The notes beneath the pieces are model-generated. The model searched no databases. It saw only the letters and a list, made by a program, of their open reading frames with translations, and was not told the origin of the DNA. This document shows, piece after piece, positions 48,965 through 62,107 of a stretch of DNA of 64,000 nucleotides. The number at the start of each line of letters is the position of its first letter. Position 1 is the first letter of the stretch. Location: contig NW_027480423.1 in assembly GCF_051401765.1 (NCBI RefSeq), positions 13,640,001 through 13,704,000 on the forward strand, in the 5' to 3' direction. The position numbers were made by a program, and so were the translations under genes. The DNA comes from Calliopsis andreniformis. Lineage: Eukaryota > Arthropoda > Insecta > Hymenoptera > Andrenidae.

Positions 48965-51900
48965 AATTGCAACCAGTATGAAACTTATGGTCATTTCTAT
49001 TTTCCGAGCAACATAGGCTTCACCCTAGGGCGTTCCTCCAACGGATTGAATAGTTAGGGCCTTAGAAGTCAACGCCCGAAGCATAAAATGCAATAAAAAT
49101 ACAACAGTGTTTCCATAATATAACAGGAATAATTGCATCCAGTTTGAAAGTGATGGCCAATTCTACGTCCCGGGCAACCTAGGCTTCACTCTAGGGCTTT
49201 GCTCCACCAGATCGAATAGTTAGCGCCTCAGAAGTCAACGCCAGAAGCATAAAACACTATATAAATACAACAGCTTTTCATCGTATAAAACGAATAATTG
49301 CAACCAGTATGAAACTTATGGTCATTTCTACTTTCCGAGCAACCTAGGCTTCACCCTAGGGCGTTGCTCCAACAGATTGAATAGTTAGGGCCTCAGAAGT
49401 CTACGCTCGAACCATAAAATGCAAAAAAAATACAACAGTGTTTCAATCATATAACAGGAATAATTGCGACCAGTTTGAAAGTGATGGCTAATTCTACGTT
49501 CCTGCCAACCTAGGCTTCACTCTAGGGCGTTGCTCCACCAGATCGAATAGTTAGTGCCTTAGAAGTCAACGCCAGAAGCATAAAACACTATATAAATACA
49601 ACAGCTTTTCATCGTATAAAACGAATAATTGCAACCAGTATGAAACTTATGGTCATTTCTACTTTCCGAGCAACCTAGGCTTCACCCTAGGGCGTTGCTC
49701 CAACAGATTGAATAGTTAGGGCCTCAGAAGTCTACGCTCGAACCATAAAATGCAAAAAAAATACAACAGTGTTTCAATCATATAACAGGAATAATTGCGA
49801 CCAGTTTGAAAGTGATGGCCAATTCTACGTTCCTGCCAACCTAGGCTTCACTCTAGAGCGTTGCTCCACCAGATCGAATAGTTAGTGCCTTAGCAGTCAA
49901 CGCCAGAAGCATAAAATACAATATAAATACAACAGTTTTTCCATCGTATAACAGGAGTAACTGCAAACAGTGTGAAAGTACTGGTCATTTCTACGTTCCG
50001 GGTAACCTAGGCTTCACTCTAGGGCGTTGTTCCACCAGATCGAACAGTTCGGGCCTAAGAAGGCAACGCCAGAAGCATAATATACAATATAAATATAACA
50101 GTTTTTCAATCGTATAAAGCGAATAATAGCAACCAGTGTGAAAGTTATGGTCATTTCTACGTTCCGGGCAACCTAGACTTCACCACAGGGCGTTGTTCCA
50201 CCAGATCGAATAGTTAGGGCCTAAGAAGTGAACGCCAGCAGCATAAAATACAATTTGAATACAACATTTTTTCCATGATATAAAACGAATAATTGCAACC
50301 AGTATGAAAGTTATGGTCATTTCTTCTTTCCGGGCAACCTAGGCTTCACCCTTGGGCGTTGCTCCAACAGATTGAATGGTTAGGGCCTTAGAAGTCAACG
50401 CCGGAAGCGTAAAATGCAATAAAAATACAACAGTTTTTCCATCGTATAAAAGGATCAATTGCAACCAGTTTGAAAGTGATGGTCATTTCTACGTTCCGGG
50501 CAACCTAGGCTTCACTCTAGGGCGTTGCTGCAACAGATCGAATAGTTAGGTCCATAGAAGTCAACGCCCGAAGCATAAAATACAATATAAATACAACAGT
50601 TTTCCATCGTATAAAACGAATAATTGCAACCAGTATGAAACTTATGGTCATTTCTACTTTCCGAGCAACCTAGGCCTCAACCTAGGGCGTTGCTCCAACA
50701 GATTGAATAGTTAGGGCCTTAGAAGTCTACGCCCGAACCATAAAATGCAAAAAAAATACAACAGTGTTTCCATCATATAACAGGAATAATTTCGACCAGT
50801 TTGAAAGTGATGGCCAATTCTACGTTCCGGGCAACCTAGGCTTCACTCTAGGGCGTTGCTCCACCAGATCGAATGGTTAGTGCCTTAGAAGTCAACGCCA
50901 GAAGCATAAAATACAATATAAATACAACAGTTTTTCCATCGTATGAAACAAATAATTGCAACCAGTATGAAGCATATGGTCATTTCTACTTTCCGAGCAA
51001 CCTAGGCTTCACCCTAGGGCGTTGGTCCAACGGATTGAATAGTTAGGGCCTTAGAAGTCAACGCCCGAACCATAAAATGCAAAAAAAATACAACAGCGAT
51101 TCCATCATATAACAGGAATAATTTCAACCAGTTTCAAAGTGATGGCCAGTTCTACGTTCCGGGCAACCTAGGCTTCACTGTAGGGCGTTGCTCCACCAGG
51201 TCGAATAGTTAGTGCCTTAGAAGTCAACGCCGGAAGCATAAAATACAATATAAATACAACAGTTTTTCCATCGTATATAACGAATAATTGCAACCAGTAT
51301 GAAAGTGATGGCCAATTCTACCTTCCGGGCAACCTAGGCTTCACTCTAGGGCGTTGCTCCACCAGATCGAATAGTTAGTGCCTTAGAAGTCAACGCCAGA
51401 AGCATAAAATACAATATATATACAACAGTTTTTCCATCGTATAAATCGAATAATTGCAACCAGTATGAAACTTATGGTCATTTCTATTTTCCGAGCAACA
51501 TAGGCTTCACCCTAGGGCGTTCCTCCAACGGATTGAATAGTTAGGGCCTTAGAAGCCAACGCCCGAAGCATAAAATGCAATAAAAATACAACAGTGTTTC
51601 CATAATATAACAGGAATAATTGCATCCAGTTTGAAAGTGATGGCCAATTCTACGTCCCGGGCAACCTAGGCTTCACTCTAGGGCGTTGCTCCACCAGATC
51701 GAATAGTTAGTGCCTCAGAAGTCAACGCCAGAAGCATAAAACACTATATAAATACAACAGCTTTTCATCGTATAAAACGAATAATTGCAACCAGTATGAA
51801 ACTTATGGTCATTTCTACTTTCCGAGCAACCTAGGCTTCACCCTAGGGCGTTGCTCCAACAGATTGAATAGTTAGGGCCTCAGAAGTCTACGCTCGAACC

Positions 51901-54900
51901 ATAAAATGCAAAAAAAATACAACAGTGTTTCAATCATATAACAGGAATAATTGCGACCAGTTTGAAAGTGATGGCCAATTCTACGTTCCTGCCAACCTAG
52001 GCTTCACTCTAGGGCGTTGCTCCACCAGATCGAATAGTTAGTGCCTTAGAAGTCAACGCCAGAAGCATAAAATACAATATAAATACAACAGTTTTTCATC
52101 GTATGAAGCAAATAATTGCAACCAGTATGAAACTTATGGTCACTTCTACTTTCCGAGCAACCTAGGCTTCTCCCTAGGGCGTTGCTCCAACGGATTGAAT
52201 AGTTAGGGCCTTAAGATGTCAACGCCCGAACCATAAAATGCAAAAAAAATACAACAGTGTTTCCATCATATAACAGGAATAATTGCAACCAGTTTGAAAG
52301 TGATGGCCAATTCGACGTTTCGGGCAACCTAGGTTTCACTCCAGGGCGTTGCTCCACCAGACCGAATAGTTACGGCCTAAGAAGTCAACGCCAGAAGCAT
52401 AAAATACGATATAAATACAACATCTTTTCCATCGCATAAAACGAATAATTGGAACCAGTGTGAAAGTAATGGTCATTTCTACGTTCCGAGCACCCTAGGC
52501 GTCACTCTAGGGCGTTGCGCCACCAGATCTAATCGCTACGGCCTTAGAAGTCAACACCAGAGGCTTAAAGTACAATATAAATGCAACAGCGTTTCCATTG
52601 TATAAAACGAATAATTGCAACCAGTGTGAAAGTTATGGTCATTTCTATATTCCGAGCAACCTAGGATTCACTCTAGGGCGTTGCTCCACCAGATCGAATA
52701 GTTAGGTCCTTAGAAGTAAACGCCAGAAGCATAAAATACGATATAAATACAACAGCGTTTCCATCGTATAAAACGAATAATTGCAACCCGTGTGAAAGTT
52801 ATGGTCATTTCTACATTCCGAGCAACCTAGGACTCACTCTAGGGCGCTCCTCCACCAGATCGAATGGTTAGGTCCTTAGAAGTGAACGCCCGAAACATAA
52901 AATGCAAAAAAAATACAACTGTGTTTCCATCATATATCAGGAATAATTGCAACCAGTTTGAAAGTGATGGCCAATTCTACGTTCCGGGCAACCTAGGTTT
53001 CACTCCAGGGCGTTGCTCCACCAGACCGAAAAGTTACGGCCTAAGAAGTCAACGCCAGAAGCATAAAATACGATATAAATACAACAGCTTTTCCATCGTA
53101 TAAAAGGAATAATTGCAAACAGTGTGAAAGTAATGGTCATTTCTACGTTCCGGGCAAGCTAGGCTTCACCCTAGGCTGTTGTTCCACCAGATCGAATAGC
53201 TGGGGCCTTAGAAGTCAACGCCAGAAGCATAAAATACAATATAAATACAACAGTTTTTCCATCGTATAAAACGAATAATTGCAACCAGTATGAAACTGAT
53301 GGTCATTTCTACGTTCCGGGCAACCTAGGCTTCACTCTAGGGCGTTGCTCCACCAGATCGAATAGTTAGAGCCTTAGAAGTCAGCGCCAGAAGCATAAAA
53401 TACAATATAAATAAAACAGATTTTCCATCGTATAAAACGAATAATTGCTACCAGTGTAAAAGTTATGGTCAGTTCTACGTTCCGGGCAACCTAGGCCTCA
53501 CTCTAGGTCGTTTTTCCACGAGATCCAATTGTTAGGGCCTAAGAAGTCAACGCCAGAAGCATAAGATACAATATACATATAACAGATTTTCCATCGTATA
53601 GAACGAATAATAGCAACCACTGTGAAAGTTAACGTCATTTCTACTTTCCGGGCAACCTAGGCTTCCCCGTCGGGCGTTGCACCAACAGATTGAATAGTTA
53701 GGGCCTTAGAAGTCAACGCCCGATGCATAAAATACAAAATAAATAGAACAGTTTTTCCATCGTTTAAAACGAATAATTGCTACCGGTGTGAAAGCTATGG
53801 TCATTTCTACTTCACGGGCAACCTAGACTACACCATAGGGCGTTGCTCCACCATATCGAATAGATAGTGCCTTAGAAGTCAACGCCAGAAGCATAAAATA
53901 CTATAAAAATACAACAGTTTTTCCATCATATAAAACGAATAATTGCAACCAGTATGAAACTTATGGTCATTTCTACTTTCCGAGCAACCTAGGCTTCAAC
54001 CCTAGGGCGTTGCTCCAACAGATTGAATAGTTACGTCCTTAGAAGTCAACGCCCGAAGCATAAAATGCAATAAAAATACAACAGTGTTTCCATCATATAA
54101 CAGGAATAATTGCAACCAGTTTGAAAGTGATGGCCAATTCGACGTTCCGGGCAACCTAGGCTTCACTCTATTGCGTTGCTCCACCAGATCGAATAGATAG
54201 TGCCTTAGAAGTCGATGCCAGAAGCTTAAAATACAATATAAATACAACAGTTTTTCCATCGTATAAAACGAATAATTGCAACCAGCATGAAACTTATGGT
54301 CATTTCTACTTTCCGAGCAACCTAGGCTTCACCCTAGGGCGTTGCTCCAACAGATTGAATAGTTAGGGCCGTAGATGTCAACGCCCGAACCATAAAATGC
54401 AAAAAAAATACAACAGTGTTACCATCATATAACAGGAATAATTGCAACCAGTTTGAAAGTGATGGCCAATTCTACGTTCCGGGCAAGCTAGGCTTCACTC
54501 TATTGCGTTGCTCCACCAGATCGAATAGTTAGGGCCTTAGAAGTCAACGCCAGAAGCATAAAATACAATATAAATACAACAGTTTTTCCATCGTATAAAA
54601 CGAATAATTGCAACCAGTATGAGACTTATGGTCATTTCTACATTCCGAGCAACCTAGGCTTCACCCTAGGGCGTTGATCCAACAGATTGAATATTTAGGG
54701 CCTTAGAAGTCGACGCCCGAAGCATAAAATACAATATAAATACAACAGTTTTTCGATCGTATAAAACGAATAATTGCAACCAGTATGAAAGTTATGGTCA
54801 TTTCTACGTTCCGGGCAACCTAGGCTTCACCATAGTGCGTCGTTCCACCAGATGGAAGAGTTAGGGCATAAGAAGTCAACGCCAGAAGCATAAAATACGA

Positions 54901-55479
54901 TTTAAGTAATACAGTTTTTCCATCGTATAAAACGAGTAATTGCAAACATTGCGAATTTAATGGTCATTTCTACGTTCCGGGCTACCTAGACGTCACTCTA
55001 GTGCGTTGCTCCACCACATCTAATAGCTACGGCCTTAGACGTCAACGACAGAAGCATTAAATACAATAAAGATGCAACAGCTTTTCCATCGTATAAAACG
55101 AATAATTGCAACCAGTGTGAAAGTTATTGTCATTTCTACTTTCCTGGAAACCTATGCTTTCACTCTAGGGCGTTGCTCCACCAGATCGAATATTTAGTGC
55201 CTAAGAAGTCAACGCCAGAAGCATAAAATACAAGATAACTACAACAGTTTTTACATCGTATAAAACGAATAATTGCTACCAGTATGGAAGTGATGGTCAT
55301 TTCTACGTTCCGGGCAACCTAGGCCTCACCCTATGACGTTGTTCCACCAGATTGAATAGTTAGGCCCTAAGAAATCAACGCCAGAAGCATAAAATACAAT
55401 ATAAATATAACAGTGTTTCCATCGTATAAAACGAATAATTTCAACCAGTGTGAATGTTATGGTCATTTCTACATTCCGA
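48965..55479 (+). repeat. Higher-order repeat zone K, copy 2 (~39 monomers)
   Basis: It follows 41,830-45,000 at offset 7135 and 45,150-48,675 at offset 6804. The 331-bp change in offset equals exactly one CACTATATAA dimer, which is present once at 51,742 but twice at the corresponding place in copy 1 (44,607 and 44,938). Beyond 55,479 the sequence leaves the K order. Confidence 0.86.
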
Positions 55480-57127
55480 GCAACCTAGGCTTCACCCCAG
55501 GGCGTTGTTCCACCCGGTCGAATAGTTAGGGCCTAAGAAGTGAACGCCAGGAGCATAAAATACAATATAAATACAACAGTTCTTCCATCATATAAAACGA
55601 ATAATTGCAACCAGTATAAAAGTTATGGTCAGTTCTACGTTCCGGGCAGCCTACGCTTCACTCTGTGGCGTTCTTCCACCACATCGAATAGCTACGGCCT
55701 CAGAAGTCAACGCCTGAAGCATAAAATACAATAAAAATACAACAGTCTTTCCATCCTATAACAGGAATAATTGCAACCCGTGTGAAAGTGATGGTCATTT
55801 ATACGTTCCAGGCAACCTATGCTTCATTCTAGGGCATTGTTAAACCAGATCGAATTGTTAGGGCCTTAGAAGTCAACGCCCGAAGCATAAAATACAAATT
55901 AAACAGAACAGTTTTTCCATTGTATAAAACGAATAATTGCTACCAGTGAAAAGTTATGGTCATTTCTACGTTCCGGGCAACCTAGGCTTCACCCTAGGGC
56001 GTTGCTCCACCAGATCGAAGAGTTAGGGTCCAAGAAGTCAACACCGGAAGCTTAAAATACAATATAAAAACAACAGCTTTTCATTCGTAGAAAACAAATA
56101 ATTGCAACCTGTGTGAAGGTTATGGTCATATCTACGTTCCGGGCAACCTTGGCTCCACTGTAGGGAGTTGCTCCACCAGATCGAATAGGTAGGGCCATAG
56201 AAGTCTACGCCCGAAGCATAAAATACGATATAAGTACAACAGTTTTTCCATCGTATAAAATGTATAATTGCAAACATTGCGAAAGTAATGGTCATTTCTA
56301 CGTTTCGGGCAACATAGGCGTCACTCTAATGCGTTGCTCCACCACATCTAATAGCTACGGCCTTAGATGTCAACGACAGAAGCCTAAAATACAATATAAA
56401 TACAACAGTTTTTCCATCGTATATAACGAATAATTGCAACCAGTATGAAACTTATGGTCATTTCTACTTTCCGAGCAACCTAGGCTTCACCCTAGGGCGT
56501 TGCTCCAACAGGTTGAATAGTTAGGGCCGTAGAAGTCAACGCCCGAACCATAAAATGCAAAAAAAATACAACAGTGTTACCATCATATGACATGAATAAT
56601 TGCAACCAGTTTGACAGTGATGGCCAATTCTACGTTCCGGGCAACCTAGGCTTCACTCTATTGCGTTGTGCCACCAGATCGAATAGTTAGGGGCTAAGAA
56701 GTCAACGCCAGAAGCATTAAATACAATATAAATATAACAGTTTTTCCATCGTATAAAACGAATAATAGCAGCCAGTGTGAAAGTTATGGTCATTTCTAAG
56801 TTCCGAGCACCCTAGCCGTCACTCTAGGGCGTTGCTCTACCACATCTAATAGCTACGGCCTTAGAAGCCAACGCCAGAGGCATAAAATACAATATAAATG
56901 CAACAACCGTTACACCGTATAAAACGAATAATTGCAACCTGTGTGAAGGTTATGGTCATATCTACGTTCCGGGCAACATAGGCTTCACTGTAGGGCGTTG
57001 CTCCACCTGATCGAAGTATTAGGGCCTAAGAAGTCAACGCCCGAAGCATAAAATACGATATAAATACAACAGCTTTTCCATCGTATTAAATGAATAATTG
57101 CAAACAGTGTGAAAGTAGTGTTCATTT
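55480..57127 (+). repeat. Transition satellite between zones K and L
   Basis: About ten monomers of mixed origin. About 56,010-56,230 matches 58,666-58,880 (offset 2656, exactly 16 monomers; shared GCTTTTCATTCGTAG and GTAGGGAGTTGCTCC). About 56,220-56,390 matches 59,215-59,385 (CAAACATTGCGAAAG, ACGTTTCGGGCAACATAGG). About 56,400-56,660 resembles 58,060-58,330. These are L-type monomers in a different order, so this is either an ancestral arrangement or a rearranged edge of zone L. No gene is present. Confidence 0.72.
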
Positions 57128-59617
57128 CTACGTTCCGAGCATCCTAGGCTTAACTCTAGGGCGGTGCTCCACCATATCGAATAGCTACGGCCTTAGAAGC
57201 CTACGCCTGAAGCATAAAATACAATACAAATACGACAGCATTTTCATCGTATAACAGGAATAATTTCAACAAGCGTGAAAGTAATGATCATTTCGGCGTT
57301 TCGGGCATCCTAGACTTAACTCTGAGGCATTGCTCCACCAGATCGAATAGTTAGGGCCTAAGAAGTCAACGCCAGAAGCATAAAATACAATATAAATACA
57401 ACAGTTTTTCCATCGTATAAAACGAATAATTGCAACCAGTATGAGACTTATGGTCATTTCTACATTCCGAGCAACCTAGGCTTCACCCTAGGGCGTTGAT
57501 CCAACAGATTGAATATTTAGGGCCTTAGAAGTCAACGCCCGAAGCATAAAATACAATATAAATTCAACAGCTTTTCCGTCGTATAAAACGAATAATTGCA
57601 ACCAGTATGAAAGTTATGGTCATTTCTACTTTCCGGGCAACCTAGGCTTCACCCTAGGGCGTTGCTCCAACAGATCGAATAGTTATGGCTTTAGAAGTCA
57701 ACGGCCGAAGCATAAAATACAAAATAAATAGAACTGTTTTTCCATCGTATAAAACGAATAATTGCTACCGGTGTGAAAGTTATGGTCATTTCTACGTTCC
57801 GGGCAACCTAGGCTTCACCATAGTGCGTTGTTCCACCAGATGGAAGAGTTAGGGCATAAGAAGTCAACGCCTGAAGCATAAAATACAATACAAATACAAC
57901 AGCATTTTCATCGTATAACAGGAATAATTTCAACAAGCGTGAAAGTAATGATCATTTCGGCGTTTCGGGCATCCTAGACTTAACTCTGAGGCATTGCTCC
58001 ACCAGATCGAATAGTTAGGGCCTAAGAAGTCAACGCCAGAAGCATAAAATACAATATAAATACAACAGTGTTTCCATCGTATAAAACAAATAATTGCAAC
58101 CAGTATGAAACTTATGGTCATTTCTACTTTCCGAGCAACCTAGGCTTCACCCTAGGGCGTTGCTCCAACAGGTTCAATAGTTAGGGCCGTAGAAGTCAAC
58201 GCCCGAACCATAAAATGCAAAAAAAATACAACAGTGTTACCATCATATAACAGGAATAATTGCAACCAGATTGAAAGTGATGTCCCATTCTACGTTCCGG
58301 GCAACCTAGGCTTCACTCTATTGCGTTGCTCCACCAGATCGAATAGTTAGGGCCTAAGAAGTCAACGCCAGAAGCGTAAGATACATAATAAATATAACAG
58401 TTTTTCCATCGTATAGAACGGATAATAGCATCCAGTGTGAAAGTTATTGTCATTTCTACGTTCCGGGCAACCTAGGCTTCACTCTAGGGCGTTGCTCCAC
58501 CAGATCAAACAGTTATGGCCTTAGAAGTCAACGCCCGAAGCATAAAATACAAAATAAACAGAACAGCTTTTCCATTGTATAAAACGAATAATTGCTACCA
58601 GTGTAAAAGTTATGGTCATTTCTACGTTCCGGGCAACCTAGGCTTCACCCTAGGGCGTTGCTCCACCAGATCGAAGAGTTAGGGTCTAAGAAGTCAACAC
58701 CGGAAGCTTAAAATACAATATAAAAACAACAGCTTTTCATTCGTAGAAAACGAATAATTGCAACCTGTGTGAAGGTTATGGTCATATCTACGTTCCGGGC
58801 AACCTTGGCTCCACTGTAGGGAGTTGCTCCACCAGATCGAATAGGTAGGGCCATAGAAGTCTACGCCCAAAGCATTAAATACAATAAATATACAAGAGTT
58901 TTTCCATCGTATATCAGGTATAATTGCAACCAGTGTGAAAGTGATGGTCATTTCTACGTTCCGGGCAACGTAGGCTTCACTCTAGGGCGTTGTTCCACCA
59001 GATCGAACACTTAGGGCCTAAGAAGGCACCGCCGGAATCATAAAATACAGTATAAATATAACAGTTTTTCCATCGTATAAAACGAATAATTGCTACCGTT
59101 GTGAAAGTTATTTCCATTTCTACGTTCCGGGCAAACTAGGCTTCACCCGAAGGCGTTGTTCCACCAGATGGAATAGTTAGGGCATAAGAAGTCAACGCCA
59201 GAAGCATAAAATACGATATAAGTACAACAGTTTTTCCATCGTATAAAATGTATAATTGCAAACATTGCGAAAGTAATGGTCATTTCTACGTTTCGGGCAA
59301 CATAGGCGTCACTCTAATGCGTTGCTCCACCACATCTAATAGCTACGGCCTTAGACGTCAACGACGGAAGCCTAAAATACAATATAAATGCAACAGTTTT
59401 TCCATCATATGAAACGAATAATTGCAACCAGTATGAAAGCTACGGTCATTTCTCCTTTACGGGCAACCTAGGCTACACCCTAGGGCGTTGCTCCTACAGA
59501 TTGAATGGTCAGGGCCTTAGAAGTCAATGCCCGAAGCATAAAATGCAATAAAAATACAACAGTTTTTCCATCATATAACAGGAATATTTGCAACCAGTTT
59601 GAAAGTGATGGTAATTG
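57128..59617 (+). repeat. Higher-order repeat zone L, copy 1 (15 monomers, 2490 bp)
   Basis: It is tandemly repeated at an offset of exactly 2490 bp = 15 x 166, so no net indel separates the copies. CGTTCCGAGCATCCTAGGC at 57,131 pairs with 59,621. The unit contains the second version of the marker monomer twice (57,232 and 57,896, exactly 664 bp apart), so it also holds an internal 4-monomer duplication. The differences I saw from copy 2 are single bases: CCTTGGCTCC near 58,803 against CCTTCGCTCC, and GGAATCATAA near 59,034 against GGAATCTTAA. Confidence 0.92.
57232..57397 (+). repeat. Divergent marker monomer, zone L version
   Basis: It has GATCATTTCGGCGTTTCGGG and CTTAACTCTGAGGCATTGC, clearly related to the zone A marker at 661 but with further changes. 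Copies begin at 57,232, 57,896, 59,722 and 60,386. Its presence some 48-57 kb away from the zone A copies shows that the variant predates the separation of these domains or was moved between them. Confidence 0.8.
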
Positions 59618-62107
59618 CTACGTTCCGAGCATCCTAGGCTTAACTCTAGGGCGGTGCTCCACCATATCGAATAGCTACGGCCTTAGAAGCCTACGCCTGA
59701 AGCATAAAATACAATACAAATACGACAGCATTTTCATCGTATAACAGGAATAATTTCAACAAGCGTGAAAGTAATGATCATTTCGGCGTTTCGGGCATCC
59801 TAGACTTAACTCTGAGGCATTGCTCCACCAGATCGAATAGTTAGGGCCTAAGAAGTCAACGCCAGAAGCATAAAATACAATATAAATACAACAGTTTTTC
59901 CATCGTATAAAACGAATAATTGCAACCAGTATGAGACTTATGGTCATTTCTACATTCCGAGCAACCTAGGCTTCACCCTAGGGCGTTGATCCAACAGATT
60001 GAATATTTAGGGCCTTAGAAGTCAACGCCCGAAGCATAAAATACAATATAAATTCAACAGCTTTTCCGTCGTATAAAACGAATAATTGCAACCAGTATGA
60101 AAGTTATGGTCATTTCTACTTTCCGGGCAACCTAGGCTTCACCCTAGGGCGTTGCTCCAACAGATCGAATAGTTATGGCTTTAGAAGTCAACGGCCGAAG
60201 CATAAAATACAAAATAAATAGAACTGTTTTTCCATCGTATAAAACGAATAATTGCTACCGGTGTGAAAGTTATGGTCATTTCTACGTTCCGGGCAACCTA
60301 GGCTTCACCATAGTGCGTTGTTCCACCAGATGGAAGAGTTAGGGCATAAGAAGTCAACGCCTGAAGCATAAAATACAATACAAATACAACAGCATTTTCA
60401 TCGTATAACAGGAATAATTTCAACAAGCGTGAAAGTAATGATCATTTCGGCGTTTCGGGCATCCTAGACTTAACTCTGAGGCATTGCTCCACCAGATCGA
60501 ATAGTTAGGGCCTAAGAAGTCAACGCCAGAAGCATAAAATACAATATAAATACAACAGTGTTTCCATCGTATAAAACAAATAATTGCAACCAGTATGAAA
60601 CTTATGGTCATTTCTACTTTCCGAGCAACCTAGGCTTCACCCTAGGGCGTTGCTCCAACAGGTTCAATAGTTAGGGCCGTAGAAGTCAACGCCCGAACCA
60701 TAAAATGCAAAAAAAATACAACAGTGTTACCATCATATAACAGGAATAATTGCAACCAGATTGAAAGTGATGTCCCATTCTACGTTCCGGGCAACCTAGG
60801 CTTCACTCTATTGCGTTGCTCCACCAGATCGAATAGTTAGGGCCTAAGAAGTCAACGCCAGAAGCGTAAGATACATAATAAATATAACAGTTTTTCCATC
60901 GTATAGAACGGATAATAGCATCCAGTGTGAAAGTTATTGTCATTTCTACGTTCCGGGCAACCTAGGCTTCACTCTAGGGCGTTGCTCCACCAGATCAAAC
61001 AGTTATGGCCTTAGAAGTCAACGCCCGAAGCATAAAATACAAAATAAACAGAACAGCTTTTCCATTGTATAAAACGAATAATTGCTACCAGTGTAAAAGT
61101 TATGGTCATTTCTACGTTCCGGGCAACCTAGGCTTCACCCTAGGGCGTTGCTCCACCAGATCGAAGAGTTAGGGTCTAAGAAGTCAACACCGGAAGCTTA
61201 AAATACAATATAAAAACAACAGCTTTTCATTCGTAGAAAACGAATAATTGCAACCTGTGTGAAGGTTATGGTCATATCTACGTTCCGGGCAACCTTCGCT
61301 CCACTGTAGGGAGTTGCTCCACCAGATCGAATAGGTAGGGCCATAGAAGTCTACGCCCAAAGCATTAAATACAATAAATATACAAGAGTTTTTCCATCGT
61401 ATATCAGGTATAATTGCAACCAGTGTGAAAGTGATGGTCATTTCTACGTTCCGGGCAACGTAGGCTTCACTCTAGGGCGTTGTTCCACCAGATCGAACAC
61501 TTAGGGCCTAAGAAGGCACCGCCGGAATCTTAAAATACAGTATAAATATAACAGTTTTTCCATCGTATAAAACGAATAATTGCTACCGTTGTGAAAGTTA
61601 TTTCCATTTCTACGTTCCGGGCAAACTAGGCTTCACCCGAAGGCGTTGTTCCACCAGATGGAATAGTTAGGGCATAAGAAGTCAACGCCAGAAGCATAAA
61701 ATACGATATAAGTACAACAGTTTTTCCATCGTATAAAATGTATAATTGCAAACATTGCGAAAGTAATGGTCATTTCTACGTTTCGGGCAACATAGGCGTC
61801 ACTCTAATGCGTTGCTCCACCACATCTAATAGCTACGGCCTTAGACGTCAACGACGGAAGCCTAAAATACAATATAAATGCAACAGTTTTTCCATCATAT
61901 GAAACGAATAATTGCAACCAGTATGAAAGCTACGGTCATTTCTCCTTTACGGGCAACCTAGGCTACACCCTAGGGCGTTGCTCCTACAGATTGAATGGTC
62001 AGGGCCTTAGAAGTCAATGCCCGAAGCATAAAATGCAATAAAAATACAACAGTTTTTCCATCATATAACAGGAATATTTGCAACCAGTTTGAAAGTGATG
62101 GTAATTG
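59618..62107 (+). repeat. Higher-order repeat zone L, copy 2 (15 monomers, 2490 bp)
   Basis: This is the tandem partner of 57,128-59,617. The match ends just after GGTAATTGCTACGTTCCG near 62,116: copy 1 at that point enters copy 2 (GAGCATCC), while copy 2 continues GGGCAACC into ordinary monomers. Confidence 0.92.
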
